DNA from: Leclercia adecarboxylata
GTDB taxonomy: Bacteria; Pseudomonadota; Gammaproteobacteria; Enterobacterales; Enterobacteriaceae
Length of the DNA: 64,000 nt
Direction: 5' to 3'
Assembly (NCBI RefSeq): GCF_006874705.1
Contig: NZ_CP035382.1
Coordinates: forward strand, 248,001 to 312,000
This document shows positions 50,561 through 60,374 of the stretch, piece after piece; positions within the stretch are counted from its first letter, which is position 1, and each line of letters starts with the position of its first letter. Below the pieces are notes generated by a model that saw only the letters and a list, made by a program, of their open reading frames with translations, made no database searches and was not told the DNA's origin. The translations under genes were made by a program, and so were the position numbers.

Positions 50561-51048
50561 CGCCGGGTGGCGGCTTCGCCTTACCCGGCCTACAAAACCC
50601 CGCAATACCGTAGGCCAGTGCAAGCGCAGCGCCGCCGGGCATCAGCCGCACCGCGGCCATATCGCCGGGTGGCGGCTTCGTCTTACGCGGCCTACAAAAC
50701 CCCGCAATACCATAGGCCCGTGCAAGCGCAGCGCCGCCGGGCATCAGCCGCACCTCTGCCACATCGCCGGGTGGCGGCTTCGCCTTACCCGGCCTACAAA
50801 ACCCTGCAATACCGTAGGCCCGGCAAGCGTAGCGCCGCCGGGCCTCAGCCGCACCTCTGCCACATCGCCGGGTGGCGGCTTCGCCTTACCCGGCCTACAA
50901 AACCCCACAATACCGTAGGCCCGTGCAAGCGTAGCGCCGCCGGGCATCAGCCGCACCTCTGCCACATCGCCGGGTGGCGGCTTCGCCTTACCCGGCCTAC
51001 AAAACCCTGCAATACCGTAGGCCCGGCAAGCGTAGCGCCGCCGGGCAT
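50561..51048. repeat. Tandem array of five BIME units
   Basis: CGCCGGGTGGCGGCTTCG recurs at 50561, 50663, 50764, 50866 and 50968, a period of 101-102 bp. Each unit holds the two inverse REP palindromes, a TACAAAACCC linker with CAATACC, and a CATCAGCCGCACC spacer. Copies differ at few bases, mostly GTGCAAGCG versus GGCAAGCG. It lies between convergent sanA and mglC. Long open frames seen across it on both strands are consequences of the repeat. Confidence 0.95.
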
Positions 51049-51077
51049 AAAAAAACCCGCATTACGCGGGTTTTTTC
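51049..51077 (-). terminator. Bidirectional terminator, mgl operon
   Basis: Stem AAAAACCCGC/GCGGGTTTTT around 5 nt; T runs on both sides in their sense. It ends mglBAC at its 3' end, 13 bp beyond the mglC stop. Confidence 0.92.
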
Positions 51078-51090
51078 GTTATCAGCAATC

Positions 51091-52101
51091 TTATTTCTTA
51101 CGCGCGTACTTCAGGGAGTCCAGCGCAACGGCGAAGATAATGATCGCGCCCTTGATGATGTACTGCCAGTACGGGTTCACGCCGATATAGGTCAGACCGT
51201 AGTTAATAACGGTGAAGATGATAACACCGGTTACCACGCCCAGTACGGTACCCACACCACCGCTGAACGACACGCCACCGACGACGCACGCGGCAATCGC
51301 ATCCAGCTCATACATAAAGCCGAGGTTGTTGGTGGCAGAGCCGATACGGCCCGCTTCCAGCAGACCACCGAACGCGTAGAACACGCCGGACAGGGCATAG
51401 ATCACCAGCAGGTTCAGCGCCACGTTAACACCGGAGACTTTCGCCGCTTCCGGGTTACCGCCGATAGCGAAGATGTTCTTACCGAAGCGGGTTTTGTTCC
51501 ACAGCACCCAGACAAAGGCCACCGCAATCAGGGCATAGAAGGTGATGTAAGAGAGGCGGAAGCTACCCAGCGCGATAAAGCCCTGCGCAAAGGTGGAGAA
51601 GCCGCTGTCGAAACCGGAAATCGGCGATGCACCCACGAAGTCGTAGTACAGGGAGTTGATACCGTAAACGATGATCATCGTACCCAGGGTGGTGATGAAC
51701 GGCGTTACGTTCAGGTAAGCGATGATGATGCCGTTAATCAGACCAATAATCGCACCGATAGCACAGACAATCAGGACCACCAGGATGATGGGCATGGTCG
51801 CCATTTCCGGGAACACCTTGTTGGCGTTTTCCATGGATTGCAGAAGCGTTGCCGCGACAACCGCCGCCAGGCCGACCTGACGACCAGCTGACAGGTCGGT
51901 ACCCTGGGTAACGATCAGGCCCGCCACGCCCAGGGCGATAATAATACGTACAGAAGACTGAGTCAGAATGTTACTTAAGTTCAGCAGACTTAAGAATGTC
52001 GGATCCTGGAAAATAATAATGGCCAGCAAGACTAAAAGAACAACGTAAATACCGCCTTCTTTCAGATAAGTAAGAAAACTTTTCTTATTTAACGCACTCA
52101 T
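51091..52101 (-). CDS. mglC: Methyl-galactoside ABC transporter permease MglC
   Basis: Inner-membrane permease of the Mgl high-affinity galactose and methyl-galactoside importer. The 336-aa protein has ten or so helices of the ribose/galactose BPD_transp_2 class, with SSVRIIIALGVAGLIVTQGTDL-like first repeat and GRIGSATNNLGFMYELDAIAACVVGG loop near the C-terminus. It is the last gene of mglBAC, 15 bp after mglA. Confidence 0.97.
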   Translation of the reverse strand: MSALNKKSFLTYLKEGGIYVVLLVLLAIIIFQDPTFLSLLNLSNILTQSSVRIIIALGVAGLIVTQGTDLSAGRQVGLAAVVAATLLQSMENANKVFPEMATMPIILVVLIVCAIGAIIGLINGIIIAYLNVTPFITTLGTMIIVYGINSLYYDFVGASPISGFDSGFSTFAQGFIALGSFRLSYITFYALIAVAFVWVLWNKTRFGKNIFAIGGNPEAAKVSGVNVALNLLVIYALSGVFYAFGGLLEAGRIGSATNNLGFMYELDAIAACVVGGVSFSGGVGTVLGVVTGVIIFTVINYGLTYIGVNPYWQYIIKGAIIIFAVALDSLKYARKK

Positions 52102-52116
52102 GAGGAGCCCCTAATC

Positions 52117-53637
52117 TTAAAGGTGCAAAGACGCAAGACGCAAAATTTCGTTTTGCGTTGTCGTTTTGGTTTCAACAATTCCGGCAACGAGACCATTGCT
52201 CATAACCAGAATACGATCTGTGATCCCTAACAATTCCGGCATTTCGGACGAAATAATAATAATCCCTTTATCTTTCTTGGCTAATTCAGCAATCAGCTGA
52301 TAAATTTCAAATTTTGCACCAACGTCGATACCACGGGTTGGTTCATCCAGCATCAGAATTTCAGGCTGGGTTAATAACCAGCGTCCAATAATTACCTTTT
52401 GCTGGTTACCACCGGAGAGCGAACCAATTTGCGTGCGATGTCCTGGGGTTTTTACGCGCATCGAGTCAATTACCCACTGGGTATCGCTCTTCATGCGGGA
52501 ATTATCCAACAGGCCGATTTTGTTTTTGTAATTATGAATATTAGAAATTAAGGAGTTAAAGTTAATATCCAGATAGGCGTAAATACCGGTCGAGCGACGC
52601 TCTTCCGTCACCAGCGCAAAGCCGTGGTTAATGGCTTCGTTGGCGTTATGGTTATTGATCTTTTTCCCGTGCAGGGTGATGGTCCCGCCGGATTTCTCGC
52701 GAATACCGAACAGGGTCTCCACGATATCGGTACGCTTGGCCCCCACCAGACCGGCAATCCCGAGGATCTCCCCTTTATGCAGGTCGAAGGAGATGTCGCG
52801 AATGGAGGGCTGACGCAGTGAAGTCAGGTTGCGCACCTCCAGAATCACTTCGCCCGGCTTGTTCTCTTTGTTCGGGAAACGTTGGTTCAGGGAGCGCCCC
52901 ACCATCATGGCGATGATCTTGTCCATGTCCAGCCCTTCCAGCGGCTGGGTGGCGATCCACTGGCCGTCGCGCAGTACCGTAATCTCATCACACAGCTGGA
53001 AGATCTCTTCCATTTTGTGCGAGATATAGACGATGCCGCAGCCGCGATCCTTCAGCTTACGGATAATGGTGAACAAATGGTTCACCTCTTTTTCCGTTAA
53101 CGAAGAGGTAGGCTCATCCATAATCACGATTTTCGCGTTATAGGAGAAGGCCTTGGCGATTTCGATCATCTGCATCTGTGAAACCGATAATGTACCGACG
53201 CGCGCACGCGGATCGATATCAATATCCAGTTCATCAAAAATTGCTTTGGTGTCGCGATACATTTTGTCCTGATCGACAAATACGCCTTTGGTCGGATAAC
53301 GACCCAACCACATATTGTCCATAACAGAACGCTGAAGTACCAGGTTAAGTTCCTGGTGAACCATCGAAATACCGTTTTCCAGTGCCTCTTTGGCGGAATG
53401 GAAATCGATCTCTTTCCCCTGAAAAAGAATGCTGCCAGAATCTTTTTGATAGATCCCAAATAAGCATTTCAATAATGTTGATTTACCCGCACCGTTTTCA
53501 CCCATTAAGGCGTGAATGGAGTGAGGCCGTACTTTTAAATTAACATTATCCAGTGCTTTAACCCCGGGAAACGACTTGTTGATACCGCTCATTTCCAACA
53601 AGTATTCACCGGACGACTGAGTCGTTGTGCTGACCAT
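52117..53637 (-). CDS. mglA: Galactose ABC transporter ATPase MglA
   Basis: Double ATPase of the Mgl importer, 506 aa. The first half has Walker [10 protein letters not shown], signature [14 protein letters not shown] and Walker [13 protein letters not shown]; the second has a degenerate Walker A (GLVGAKRTD), signature SGGNQQKVI and [11 protein letters not shown]. It stands between mglB and mglC. Confidence 0.97.
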   Translation of the reverse strand: MVSTTTQSSGEYLLEMSGINKSFPGVKALDNVNLKVRPHSIHALMGENGAGKSTLLKCLFGIYQKDSGSILFQGKEIDFHSAKEALENGISMVHQELNLVLQRSVMDNMWLGRYPTKGVFVDQDKMYRDTKAIFDELDIDIDPRARVGTLSVSQMQMIEIAKAFSYNAKIVIMDEPTSSLTEKEVNHLFTIIRKLKDRGCGIVYISHKMEEIFQLCDEITVLRDGQWIATQPLEGLDMDKIIAMMVGRSLNQRFPNKENKPGEVILEVRNLTSLRQPSIRDISFDLHKGEILGIAGLVGAKRTDIVETLFGIREKSGGTITLHGKKINNHNANEAINHGFALVTEERRSTGIYAYLDINFNSLISNIHNYKNKIGLLDNSRMKSDTQWVIDSMRVKTPGHRTQIGSLSGGNQQKVIIGRWLLTQPEILMLDEPTRGIDVGAKFEIYQLIAELAKKDKGIIIISSEMPELLGITDRILVMSNGLVAGIVETKTTTQNEILRLASLHL

Positions 53638-53673
53638 AATTATACCTTCTCGGCCTCGCGTCGCGTGATAAAA

Positions 53674-53692
53674 GGGCGCAGAAACTGCGCCC
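53674..53692 (-). promoter_or_regulatory. Hairpin between mglB and mglA
   Basis: GGGCGCAG/CTGCGCCC stem around AAA in the 72-bp gap. It has no T run. Such hairpins protect the upstream mRNA end, letting the binding protein be made in excess of the ATPase and permease. Confidence 0.7.
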
Positions 53693-53708
53693 AGTGGAAT
53701 GCTTTAAC

Positions 53709-54707
53709 TTATTTACCGGTGAACTGCGCCAGGTTTTCCTGATCTACGCCAACGTACGGTACGCGAACAACTTTGTTGTCGATTTTCCAGTTGGTGCCGT
53801 CAGCTGCGCCTTTGCCTTCTGCCAGGTTTTTCGCCAGGTCGAAGGTGGCTTTCGCCTGGTTGTTGGCATCGTTCAGCACGGTACCGGCCATTGCGCCAGA
53901 TTTAACCAGTGCCAGCGCTTCTGGCAGAGCATCCACGCCAAATACCGGGATAGAGGATTTGTTGTGTGCTTTCAGGGCTTCTACAGCACCCATTGCCATC
54001 GCATCGTTGTTGGCGATAACCACTTCGATTTTGTTAGCGTTCGGGCCAGACAGCCATGCGTCCATCTTGTCTTTCGCCTGTGCGGTGTCCCACATGGCGG
54101 TATCTAATGCCAGCTGCTGGGTTTTCAGGCCCTTGTCGTTCAGCTCTTTGATCACGTAAGTGGTACGTGCTTCAGCATCCGGGTGGCCTGGCTCGCCTTT
54201 CAGCAGCACAAACTGAACCTGACCGTCTTTGTTCAGATCCCAGTTCGGGTTAGCAGCCCAGTGTTTAGCAATCAGGTCGCCCTGAATGATGCCGGATTCT
54301 TTGGAGTCGGTGCCCACGTAGAAGGCTTTGTCGTAGCTATCCAGCGCTTTACGGGAAGGTTCTTTGTTGAAGAACACCACTGGCACATTCTGGCCACGCG
54401 CTTTCTCAATAACGGTGCCTGCAGCCGCCGGGTCAACAAGGTTGATTGCCAGTGCTTTCACGCCTTTTGCCAGCAGTACGTCGATCTGGTCGTTCTGTTT
54501 TGACTGGTCATTCTGGGAGTCATTCATCAGCAGCTGCACTTCTGGAGCTGATTTACCCTCTTTCTCGATGGCTTTACGCACAACAGACATAAAGTTGTCG
54601 TCGTATTTATAGATAGTCACACCAATACGGCTATCTGCAGCGTGCGCGGTTGCACCAAAAAGCATGCTTGCCATAACAGCAGACAGAGTCAACACCTTCT
54701 TATTCAT
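53709..54707 (-). CDS. mglB: Galactose/glucose-binding protein MglB
   Basis: Periplasmic binding protein for galactose and glucose, also the ligand presenter to the Trg chemoreceptor in E. coli. The 332-aa precursor has a signal peptide (cleavage AHA|ADS) and a periplasmic-binding type 1 fold ([47 protein letters not shown]). The calcium loop DLNKDGQVQ is present. ATG 54707 has CGGAG upstream; the longer frame to 54764 is not used. Confidence 0.97.
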   Translation of the reverse strand: MNKKVLTLSAVMASMLFGATAHAADSRIGVTIYKYDDNFMSVVRKAIEKEGKSAPEVQLLMNDSQNDQSKQNDQIDVLLAKGVKALAINLVDPAAAGTVIEKARGQNVPVVFFNKEPSRKALDSYDKAFYVGTDSKESGIIQGDLIAKHWAANPNWDLNKDGQVQFVLLKGEPGHPDAEARTTYVIKELNDKGLKTQQLALDTAMWDTAQAKDKMDAWLSGPNANKIEVVIANNDAMAMGAVEALKAHNKSSIPVFGVDALPEALALVKSGAMAGTVLNDANNQAKATFDLAKNLAEGKGAADGTNWKIDNKVVRVPYVGVDQENLAQFTGK

Positions 54708-54955
54708 GATATCTCCGGTTTTTTTTATGCAGGGTAGTTCGTGTGAATAACGATCGGCGGGCAAATGTTAATGAAACGTTAATGCCGGCCGAAGTCCACT
54801 TATAAAATTTCTATCTTCCTTGGTCGGTAACGCTCCAGAATGCGTTTTTTTGGATGTTTAATGTGCCCTGGCTATAGTGAAAGTGATTATTCACCGTTAC
54901 ATAGCGTTTCAGTCACTAAAACGCTGACATCATAGACAGCGCATTGTTAACTTAC

Positions 54956-54971
54956 TGTGAATTTACTCACA
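54956..54971 (-). promoter_or_regulatory. CRP site of the mgl promoter
   Basis: TGTGAATTTACTCACA, a 16-bp site with perfect TGTGA and TCACA halves, 250 bp before mglB, in the same arrangement as E. coli. It activates mglBAC. Confidence 0.9.
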
Positions 54972-54973
54972 AA

Positions 54974-54989
54974 TTGAAAACGGTTACAT
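54974..54989 (-). promoter_or_regulatory. gal operator of the mgl promoter
   Basis: On the minus strand ATGTAACCGTTTTCAA fits the GalR/GalS operator consensus GTGKAANCGNTTNCAC. It lies 2 bp from the CRP site and within 15 bp of the galS stop. GalS represses the operon without galactose. Confidence 0.88.
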
Positions 54990-55001
54990 CACGGCGAATT
55001 A

Positions 55002-56024
55002 TTAGTTAGTGATCGGTGCCACAATTTGCCGCAGGGCTACCGAGTGACGACGCACTAAAGTCGGCATAAAACAGTGTGTTGCGGTGATATCCAGTTTCCC
55101 TGCGGCCCCCTGCAACGCCAGCTCCGTGGCCAGCCGTGCCATAGAGGCAATCGGGTAGCGCACCGTGGTCAGCTGAGGGTCCGTGTAACGGGCAATCGGA
55201 ATATCATCGAAACCAATCAATGACAGATGCTGTGGCACCGCAATGCCGTTGTCCTTCAGCGCCGTTAGCGCGCCTGCGGCCATGCTATCGTTGTAGGCAA
55301 AGACCGCGGTCAGCTGCAGGTTGCGCCCGAGCAGCTCCACCATGGCCGCCTCTCCGCCCTGCATGTCCGGCGCGCCTGTACCAATCCAGCTGTCCGATGC
55401 GGTAATGCCCTGCTCCAGCAACGCTTTCTGCCAGCCTTCACGACGCATTTCGTCATCCTCAATGCGGTGGCTTGACGCAAGATAGCCGATGCGCTGATGT
55501 CCGTTGTTCACCAGCATCCGCGTCGCCATCATCGCTCCGCTGACGTTATCAAGGCAGACGCAGCGGTGGGCATAGCCAGGCACGATGCGGTTGATCAGCA
55601 CCATGCCGGGGATCTGCTCCATCAGAGAAGACAGCTCCTCATCGCTTAAGGCTTTTGAGTGGACAATCAGGGCGTTACAGCGCTGACGGATCAACACCTC
55701 AATGGCATTACGCTCTTTTTCCGCCTCGTGATAGCTGTTACCGATCAGCACATTTTTCTGGTGCTCCTGGGCAACCATGTCCACGGCTTTCACCAGTGCG
55801 CCAAAGAAGGCATCCGACACGTCCATCACAACCACGCCGATGGTGTCGCTGACCTGGGTCGCCAGCGCCTGGGCGTTGGCGTTCGGCCGGTAGCCGAGCG
55901 CCGTGACGGCTTTCATCACGCACTCGCGGGTCTCCGGACTGACCAGCGCGCTGTTATTGAGAACCCGGGAAACGGTGGCGACAGAAACGCCCGCCTGACG
56001 CGCGACGTCACGAATGGTGATCAT
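55002..56024 (-). CDS. galS: Galactose isorepressor GalS
   Basis: LacI-family repressor of mgl and of its own gene. The 340-aa protein has the N-terminal helix-turn-helix and hinge ([23 protein letters not shown]) and a sugar-binding domain with [15 protein letters not shown] and [16 protein letters not shown] 56024 is chosen; an ATG nine bases upstream lies too near AAGGA. It is followed by the mgl promoter and operon in the same direction. Confidence 0.96.
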   Translation of the reverse strand: MITIRDVARQAGVSVATVSRVLNNSALVSPETRECVMKAVTALGYRPNANAQALATQVSDTIGVVVMDVSDAFFGALVKAVDMVAQEHQKNVLIGNSYHEAEKERNAIEVLIRQRCNALIVHSKALSDEELSSLMEQIPGMVLINRIVPGYAHRCVCLDNVSGAMMATRMLVNNGHQRIGYLASSHRIEDDEMRREGWQKALLEQGITASDSWIGTGAPDMQGGEAAMVELLGRNLQLTAVFAYNDSMAAGALTALKDNGIAVPQHLSLIGFDDIPIARYTDPQLTTVRYPIASMARLATELALQGAAGKLDITATHCFMPTLVRRHSVALRQIVAPITN

Positions 56025-56133
56025 ATTCACCATCCTTATTTAGATTGCAGCAACTCACAGACACCCCCTGTGTTTAGCAAGGTGACTATTCTGGCAGCGA
56101 GAAAGGGAGGACTACGTGAAGAAGCTCACAAGG

Positions 56134-56181
56134 ATGAAAACGGTTACATCCGTTTTGTTAATGATTGTGATCCAGATCGTT
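56134..56181 (-). promoter_or_regulatory. gal operator and CRP site of galS
   Basis: ATGTAACCGTTTTCAT (minus strand of 56134-56149) is nearly identical to the mgl operator. TGTGA-TCCAGA-TCGTT (56166-56181) is a CRP site with one good half. The CRP site reaches into the last codon of yeiB, so the promoter of galS starts inside the neighbouring gene. Confidence 0.78.
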
Positions 56182-57337
56182 ATCCGGATGTATTACTTAA
56201 TGAAACCCCTGCAGCACGTGCGGTCAATTGCCGCCACAGCCATTCCAGCGGACCCTGGCGGAAATGGCGCAGCCAGAAAACCGAGAACAGGATGTTCACC
56301 AGCCAGACTGGCAGGACAAAACCCAGCAGCTGCAGGCGATCAAAATGCATAAACAGGCCTAACTGATAGAACAGGGTCGTGCAGATAAGGGTCTGGAGAA
56401 GATAGTTGCTAAGCGCCATCCGCCCCACGCAGGCCACCGCCATCACCAGCCGGAAACGACAGAGCTGCGGCCAGAAGCCATACATCAGCGCGGCATAGCC
56501 TATCGTCTGCAGCGGCGCGCTAAGTTCGCGCGGTGCCTGTAACAGAAACGCACACCAGCGGTAATCCCAGTTCAGATACCACTGGGCGATCACCGCCGGG
56601 AGATTAATCGCCAAACCGGCCAGCACCAGCCACAGCCCGGTACGCCGATAGTGACGCAGGCTAAACTCGCCTTTCAGCCAGCCGGTACGCATCAGCGCGG
56701 CGCCGATCAGCATCATCCCCGCCAGCTGCCAGCCGTACTGCGCCCCAAGCGCCAGCAGGCTGTTGCCAATCATATCGGCCCGGTTGCTGATAGCCTCCAT
56801 TCCGCCGCCCAGTTTCCAGTACTGCTCATACTGGAGACTTGCCGCATCCGGCATCCAGGAACGATTGGTAGAGCCGCCCGAGATAACCCCCAGTAGCAGC
56901 AGGATGGCAACGCCGATGAGAAAAAGCACCACCCCGGTATTAAAGAGGTTTTTGACATCGTGGGCATCGCGGATGATGCGCCAGCAGATCAGCCCCACCA
57001 GCCCGTAGGCCAACAGAATGTCACCGTCCCAGAACAGCAGCCCGTGAATAAACCCGAGCAGCACCAGCAGCGAGAGGCGGGCCTGGATCCAGCGCTTTCC
57101 GCGTTTCAGCAGTAACTGAAGTCCGGCGCCGAACAGCAGGGCAAACAGGGTGAGGAATTTGACCTGGGCGAAGAGATCCAGCACCGCCCATGTCCAGGCA
57201 TCACTGAGGGTAATATCGCCATACCAGGCGGGATTGAGGTAAGCGGCTTTCGGCAGACCGAAGCCGCTGATATTGAGCAGCAGAATACCCAGAATAGCGA
57301 CGCCACGAACGAAATCCAGCGTGACATTTCTTTCCAT
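56180..57337 (-). CDS. yeiB: DUF418 membrane protein YeiB
   Basis: A 385-aa inner-membrane protein of the DUF418/DUF405 family related to acyltransferase-3 type proteins. It has about nine membrane helices, with DFVRGVAILGILLLNI at the start, FALLFGAGLQLLLKRG, and the DUF418 block (VGRMALSNYLLQTLICTTLFY) near 300-320. Function unknown. It is 17 bp downstream of folE and so part of its operon, as in E. coli. Confidence 0.94.
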   Translation of the reverse strand: MERNVTLDFVRGVAILGILLLNISGFGLPKAAYLNPAWYGDITLSDAWTWAVLDLFAQVKFLTLFALLFGAGLQLLLKRGKRWIQARLSLLVLLGFIHGLLFWDGDILLAYGLVGLICWRIIRDAHDVKNLFNTGVVLFLIGVAILLLLGVISGGSTNRSWMPDAASLQYEQYWKLGGGMEAISNRADMIGNSLLALGAQYGWQLAGMMLIGAALMRTGWLKGEFSLRHYRRTGLWLVLAGLAINLPAVIAQWYLNWDYRWCAFLLQAPRELSAPLQTIGYAALMYGFWPQLCRFRLVMAVACVGRMALSNYLLQTLICTTLFYQLGLFMHFDRLQLLGFVLPVWLVNILFSVFWLRHFRQGPLEWLWRQLTARAAGVSLSNTSG

Positions 57338-57354
57338 GTATCCTGCCCTGATGA

Positions 57355-58023
57355 TCAGTTGTGGTGACGTACGGCGCGCAGGAACTCCTGACGGGTGTTC
57401 TGGCTTGATTTAAACAGGCCGCCTAGCGAGGTGGTCGTGGTGGCGCTGGTGGCATCACGAATGCCGCGCGCTTTCACGCAGTAATGCACCGCGTCAATGG
57501 AAACCGCCACGTTGTTGGTGCCAAGCAGCGTTTGCAGCGCGATGAGGATCTGCTGGGTTAAACGCTCCTGCACCTGCGGACGCTGGGCAAAGAACTGCAC
57601 GATACGGTTAATCTTCGACAGGCCAATCACCGAGTCTTTCGGAATATAGGCCACGGTCGCTTTGCCGTCGATGGTCACAAAGTGGTGTTCACAGGTGCTG
57701 GTCAGGGTGATATCACGTACCGTCACCATCTCATCTACCTTCATTTTGTTTTCGATGACGGTGATTTTCGGGAAATTAGCGTAATCAAGCCCGGAGAAAA
57801 TCTCATCGACATACATTTTGGCGATGCGACGTGGGGTCTCCATCAGACTGTCATCGCTCAAATCGAGATTCAGCAGCTGCATGATTTCGGTCATATGCCC
57901 GGAAATAAGACGTTTACGCGTTTCGTTGTCCAGATCCTGAACCGGCGGACGCAGCGGGGTTTCGAGACCGTGTGCGACCAGCGCTTCGTGGACGAGAGCT
58001 GCTTCTTTACTCATTGATGACAT
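57355..58023 (-). CDS. folE: GTP cyclohydrolase I
   Basis: First enzyme of folate synthesis: converts GTP to dihydroneopterin triphosphate. The 222-aa protein equals E. coli FolE in length; it contains the zinc ligands Cys and His in [12 protein letters not shown] and Cys in HYCVKARGI, and the [22 protein letters not shown] signature. The first gene of folE-yeiB. Confidence 0.98.
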   Translation of the reverse strand: MSSMSKEAALVHEALVAHGLETPLRPPVQDLDNETRKRLISGHMTEIMQLLNLDLSDDSLMETPRRIAKMYVDEIFSGLDYANFPKITVIENKMKVDEMVTVRDITLTSTCEHHFVTIDGKATVAYIPKDSVIGLSKINRIVQFFAQRPQVQERLTQQILIALQTLLGTNNVAVSIDAVHYCVKARGIRDATSATTTTSLGGLFKSSQNTRQEFLRAVRHHN

Positions 58024-58140
58024 TCTTTTCTCCTGCAGGTGCGGTGCTCTTCTGCCCTCCGTGGGGCAAAATGTGCACTCATTGTGCGCGAGGCGGCGAG
58101 CATAATCCAGTATTCACCGCGATAATTATTCCAATTGCCG

Positions 58141-59274
58141 TTACCTTTCAACCTGACGCTGCCAGACCAGCCCACCCGCCACGAAAAGGGCGATACCAGC
58201 AAGGCCCAGGGCGGGCTCCAGCTGATGGGTGAGCCAGCTCGACAGCGCCGAGGTCATCGGGCCAATCAACTGCCCGACCGCATAGCCGGTCGTCAGTAAC
58301 CCGGCCATATAACGCGTGTGATTCGGTGCCAGTTCACGCCCGTAGAGCAACGAGAGCTGGACCGCACATAAAAATCCGCCGCCCACCAGCAGCGCACCGG
58401 TCACCAGACCGGCCATCCCCGGCATCAGCCAGGCGGCAATCACCCCCACCGCCTGCAGCCAGAGCACCAGCGCCAGCCTGCGGTTAGTAGTGGAAACATG
58501 GCGCAGAGCGATACTCAGGGCAATGCCCAGCACCGAGGCCACGCCGAACACCGGCCAGACAAACTGGGCAAACGCGCTGCCGGGAAAGCGCAGCGCCGCC
58601 ATCTGCGACAAAAAGGTCGCCGGGAGGATGTAGCCAAACCCGGCGAGGCTGTAGCTCCAGACCAGACGACGCAGATCGCGGGTCAGCGTCAGCGGCTCCG
58701 GCGTGGTGCCGGGACGATGCAGTTGCCCGGCACGCGGCAGATAGCGGGCCACCAGCGCGATCAGCACCAGCGCCAGCACGCCGTAGATTTGCCACGCGGC
58801 GCCGGCTGATAACCCGTGCGCCTGGATCCACACCGCCAGCAGACCGCTGATGGTAATACCCGCTCCAGGCCCGGCGAAGACCGCAGCACTCAGGCCAGGT
58901 TTGCCGAAATGGGCCAGCCGCTCGTTGGTCCAGGCGGCCACCAGCACCATTGACCAGCCGCTCATGCAGCCAATCACAAAACGCAGCAGCCCGTGGACCA
59001 GGGCATTATCTGCGACCGCCGAAAGCAGGGTCAGCGCCACCGCGCCAATAATCCCCAGCCACAGCCGACCTTCGACAAACCGGTGCGCGCGCATGGCATC
59101 CCATGCCCCCACCAGATAGCCGAGATAGTTCATGGCCGCCACCAGCCCGGCGCTGGTCAGGGTGAGTTGCCCTGCCGCAATCATCAGCGGTACCTGTGGG
59201 GTAAAGGCAAAGCGCCCTATTCCCATCGCCACCACCAGAACCACAAATCCGCTGAGCGCGATACGCAGCGCCAT
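58141..59274 (-). CDS. YbfB/YjiJ family MFS transporter
   Basis: A 377-aa, 12-helix transporter of the YbfB/YjiJ branch of the major facilitator superfamily; substrate unknown. Typical marks are GIGRFAFTPQVPLM in the first helix and AAMNYLGYLVGAWDAMR between helices 2 and 3. The ATG at 59274 has GGAG and five spacer bases. E. coli K-12 has no such gene between folE and yeiG. It may control uptake or efflux of a small organic compound. Confidence 0.9.
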   Translation of the reverse strand: MALRIALSGFVVLVVAMGIGRFAFTPQVPLMIAAGQLTLTSAGLVAAMNYLGYLVGAWDAMRAHRFVEGRLWLGIIGAVALTLLSAVADNALVHGLLRFVIGCMSGWSMVLVAAWTNERLAHFGKPGLSAAVFAGPGAGITISGLLAVWIQAHGLSAGAAWQIYGVLALVLIALVARYLPRAGQLHRPGTTPEPLTLTRDLRRLVWSYSLAGFGYILPATFLSQMAALRFPGSAFAQFVWPVFGVASVLGIALSIALRHVSTTNRRLALVLWLQAVGVIAAWLMPGMAGLVTGALLVGGGFLCAVQLSLLYGRELAPNHTRYMAGLLTTGYAVGQLIGPMTSALSSWLTHQLEPALGLAGIALFVAGGLVWQRQVER

Positions 59275-59415
59275 GACCACTCCAGTTGTTAAAGTTTCGT
59301 AAATTCATGATGCAGGATATGTCGTTAATGCGGAAGTGAAAGTTACTCACTCGTTATTGAATTATCTGTATTATGACCTTCATCTCTCTATACAACCTTC
59401 CTGAAGGAGCCCTGC

Positions 59416-60252
59416 ATGGAACTGCTCGAAGAGCACCACTGTTTTGAAGGTCGACAGCAGCGCTGGCGTCATGACTCCGCGGTGCTGAACTGTGCGATGA
59501 CGTTCAGCATCTTTCTGCCCCCCTCTAACGGCGCAGCAAAACCGCCGGTGCTGTACTGGCTCTCCGGCCTGACCTGCAACGATGAGAATTTCACGACCAA
59601 AGCGGGCGCCCAGCGGGTGGCGGCGGAACTGGGGATCGCCCTGGTGATGCCTGATACCAGCCCGCGCGGTGACGAGGTGGCGGACGATGCCGGTTACGAC
59701 CTGGGCAAAGGCGCCGGATTCTACCTGAATGCCACCCAGGAACCCTGGGCGCGTCATTACCGGATGTATGATTACCTGCGCGATGAACTCCCGGCGCTGA
59801 TCCAGGCGGAATTTGCGGTATCCGATCGCTGTGCAATCAGCGGCCATTCGATGGGCGGTCACGGTGCACTGGTGATGGCGCTGAAAAATCCGGGTAAATA
59901 CGTCAGCGTATCGGCATTTTCGCCGATCGTGAACCCGTCCCAGGTGCCGTGGGGGCAAAAAGCGTTCACCCATTACCTGGGTGAGGATGCAGAGGCCTGG
60001 CAGGCGTGGGACAGCTGTGCGCTGATGCTGGCCAGCCAGCCGGAACAGGCGATCCCGACGCTTATCGATCAGGGCGATGCCGATCAGTTCCTGGCGAGCC
60101 AGTTACAGCCGGCGGTGCTGGCGGAAGCCGCGCGCCAGAAGGCCTGGCCGCTGACGTTGCGTATCCAGCCGGGCTACGATCACAGCTATTTCTTTATTGC
60201 GTCCTTTATTGAAGATCATCTGCGCTTCCATGCGCAGCAGTTGTTGAAGTAA
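59416..60252 (+). CDS. yeiG: S-formylglutathione hydrolase YeiG
   Basis: Last step of glutathione-dependent formaldehyde detoxification: splits S-formylglutathione to formate and glutathione. The 278-aa esterase D has the nucleophile Ser in [12 protein letters not shown] (about 145), Asp near 223 (DQGDADQFL) and His in [14 protein letters not shown] precedes the ATG. Match to YeiG is by position and sequence; E. coli also has FrmB. Confidence 0.96.
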   Translation: MELLEEHHCFEGRQQRWRHDSAVLNCAMTFSIFLPPSNGAAKPPVLYWLSGLTCNDENFTTKAGAQRVAAELGIALVMPDTSPRGDEVADDAGYDLGKGAGFYLNATQEPWARHYRMYDYLRDELPALIQAEFAVSDRCAISGHSMGGHGALVMALKNPGKYVSVSAFSPIVNPSQVPWGQKAFTHYLGEDAEAWQAWDSCALMLASQPEQAIPTLIDQGDADQFLASQLQPAVLAEAARQKAWPLTLRIQPGYDHSYFFIASFIEDHLRFHAQQLLK

Positions 60253-60263
60253 GTGCAGCCTTC

Positions 60264-60342
60264 ATGCCCGGTGGCGCTTCGCTTACCGGGCCTACAAAAC
60301 CCACACCAGCCCGTAGGCCGGGCAAGCGCAGCGCCGCCCGGC
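60264..60342. repeat. REP/BIME element
   Basis: CCCGGTGGCGCTTCGCTTACCGGG and GGCAAGCGCAGCGCCGCCCGGC-type inverse palindromes between convergent yeiG and cirA. Confidence 0.85.
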
Positions 60343-60374
60343 AAACAGACCGCACCGCTCCGGCGATCCCTCGA

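Noticed and set aside
50561..51048. CRISPR array
   Set aside because: Units are inverse REP palindromes with nearly identical intervening DNA, so no distinct spacers.
50567..51190. A 207-codon rightward frame and several shorter frames on both strands across the REP array
   Set aside because: The translation is a periodic repeat of the BIME sequence with no ribosome site; artefact of tandem GC-rich palindromes.
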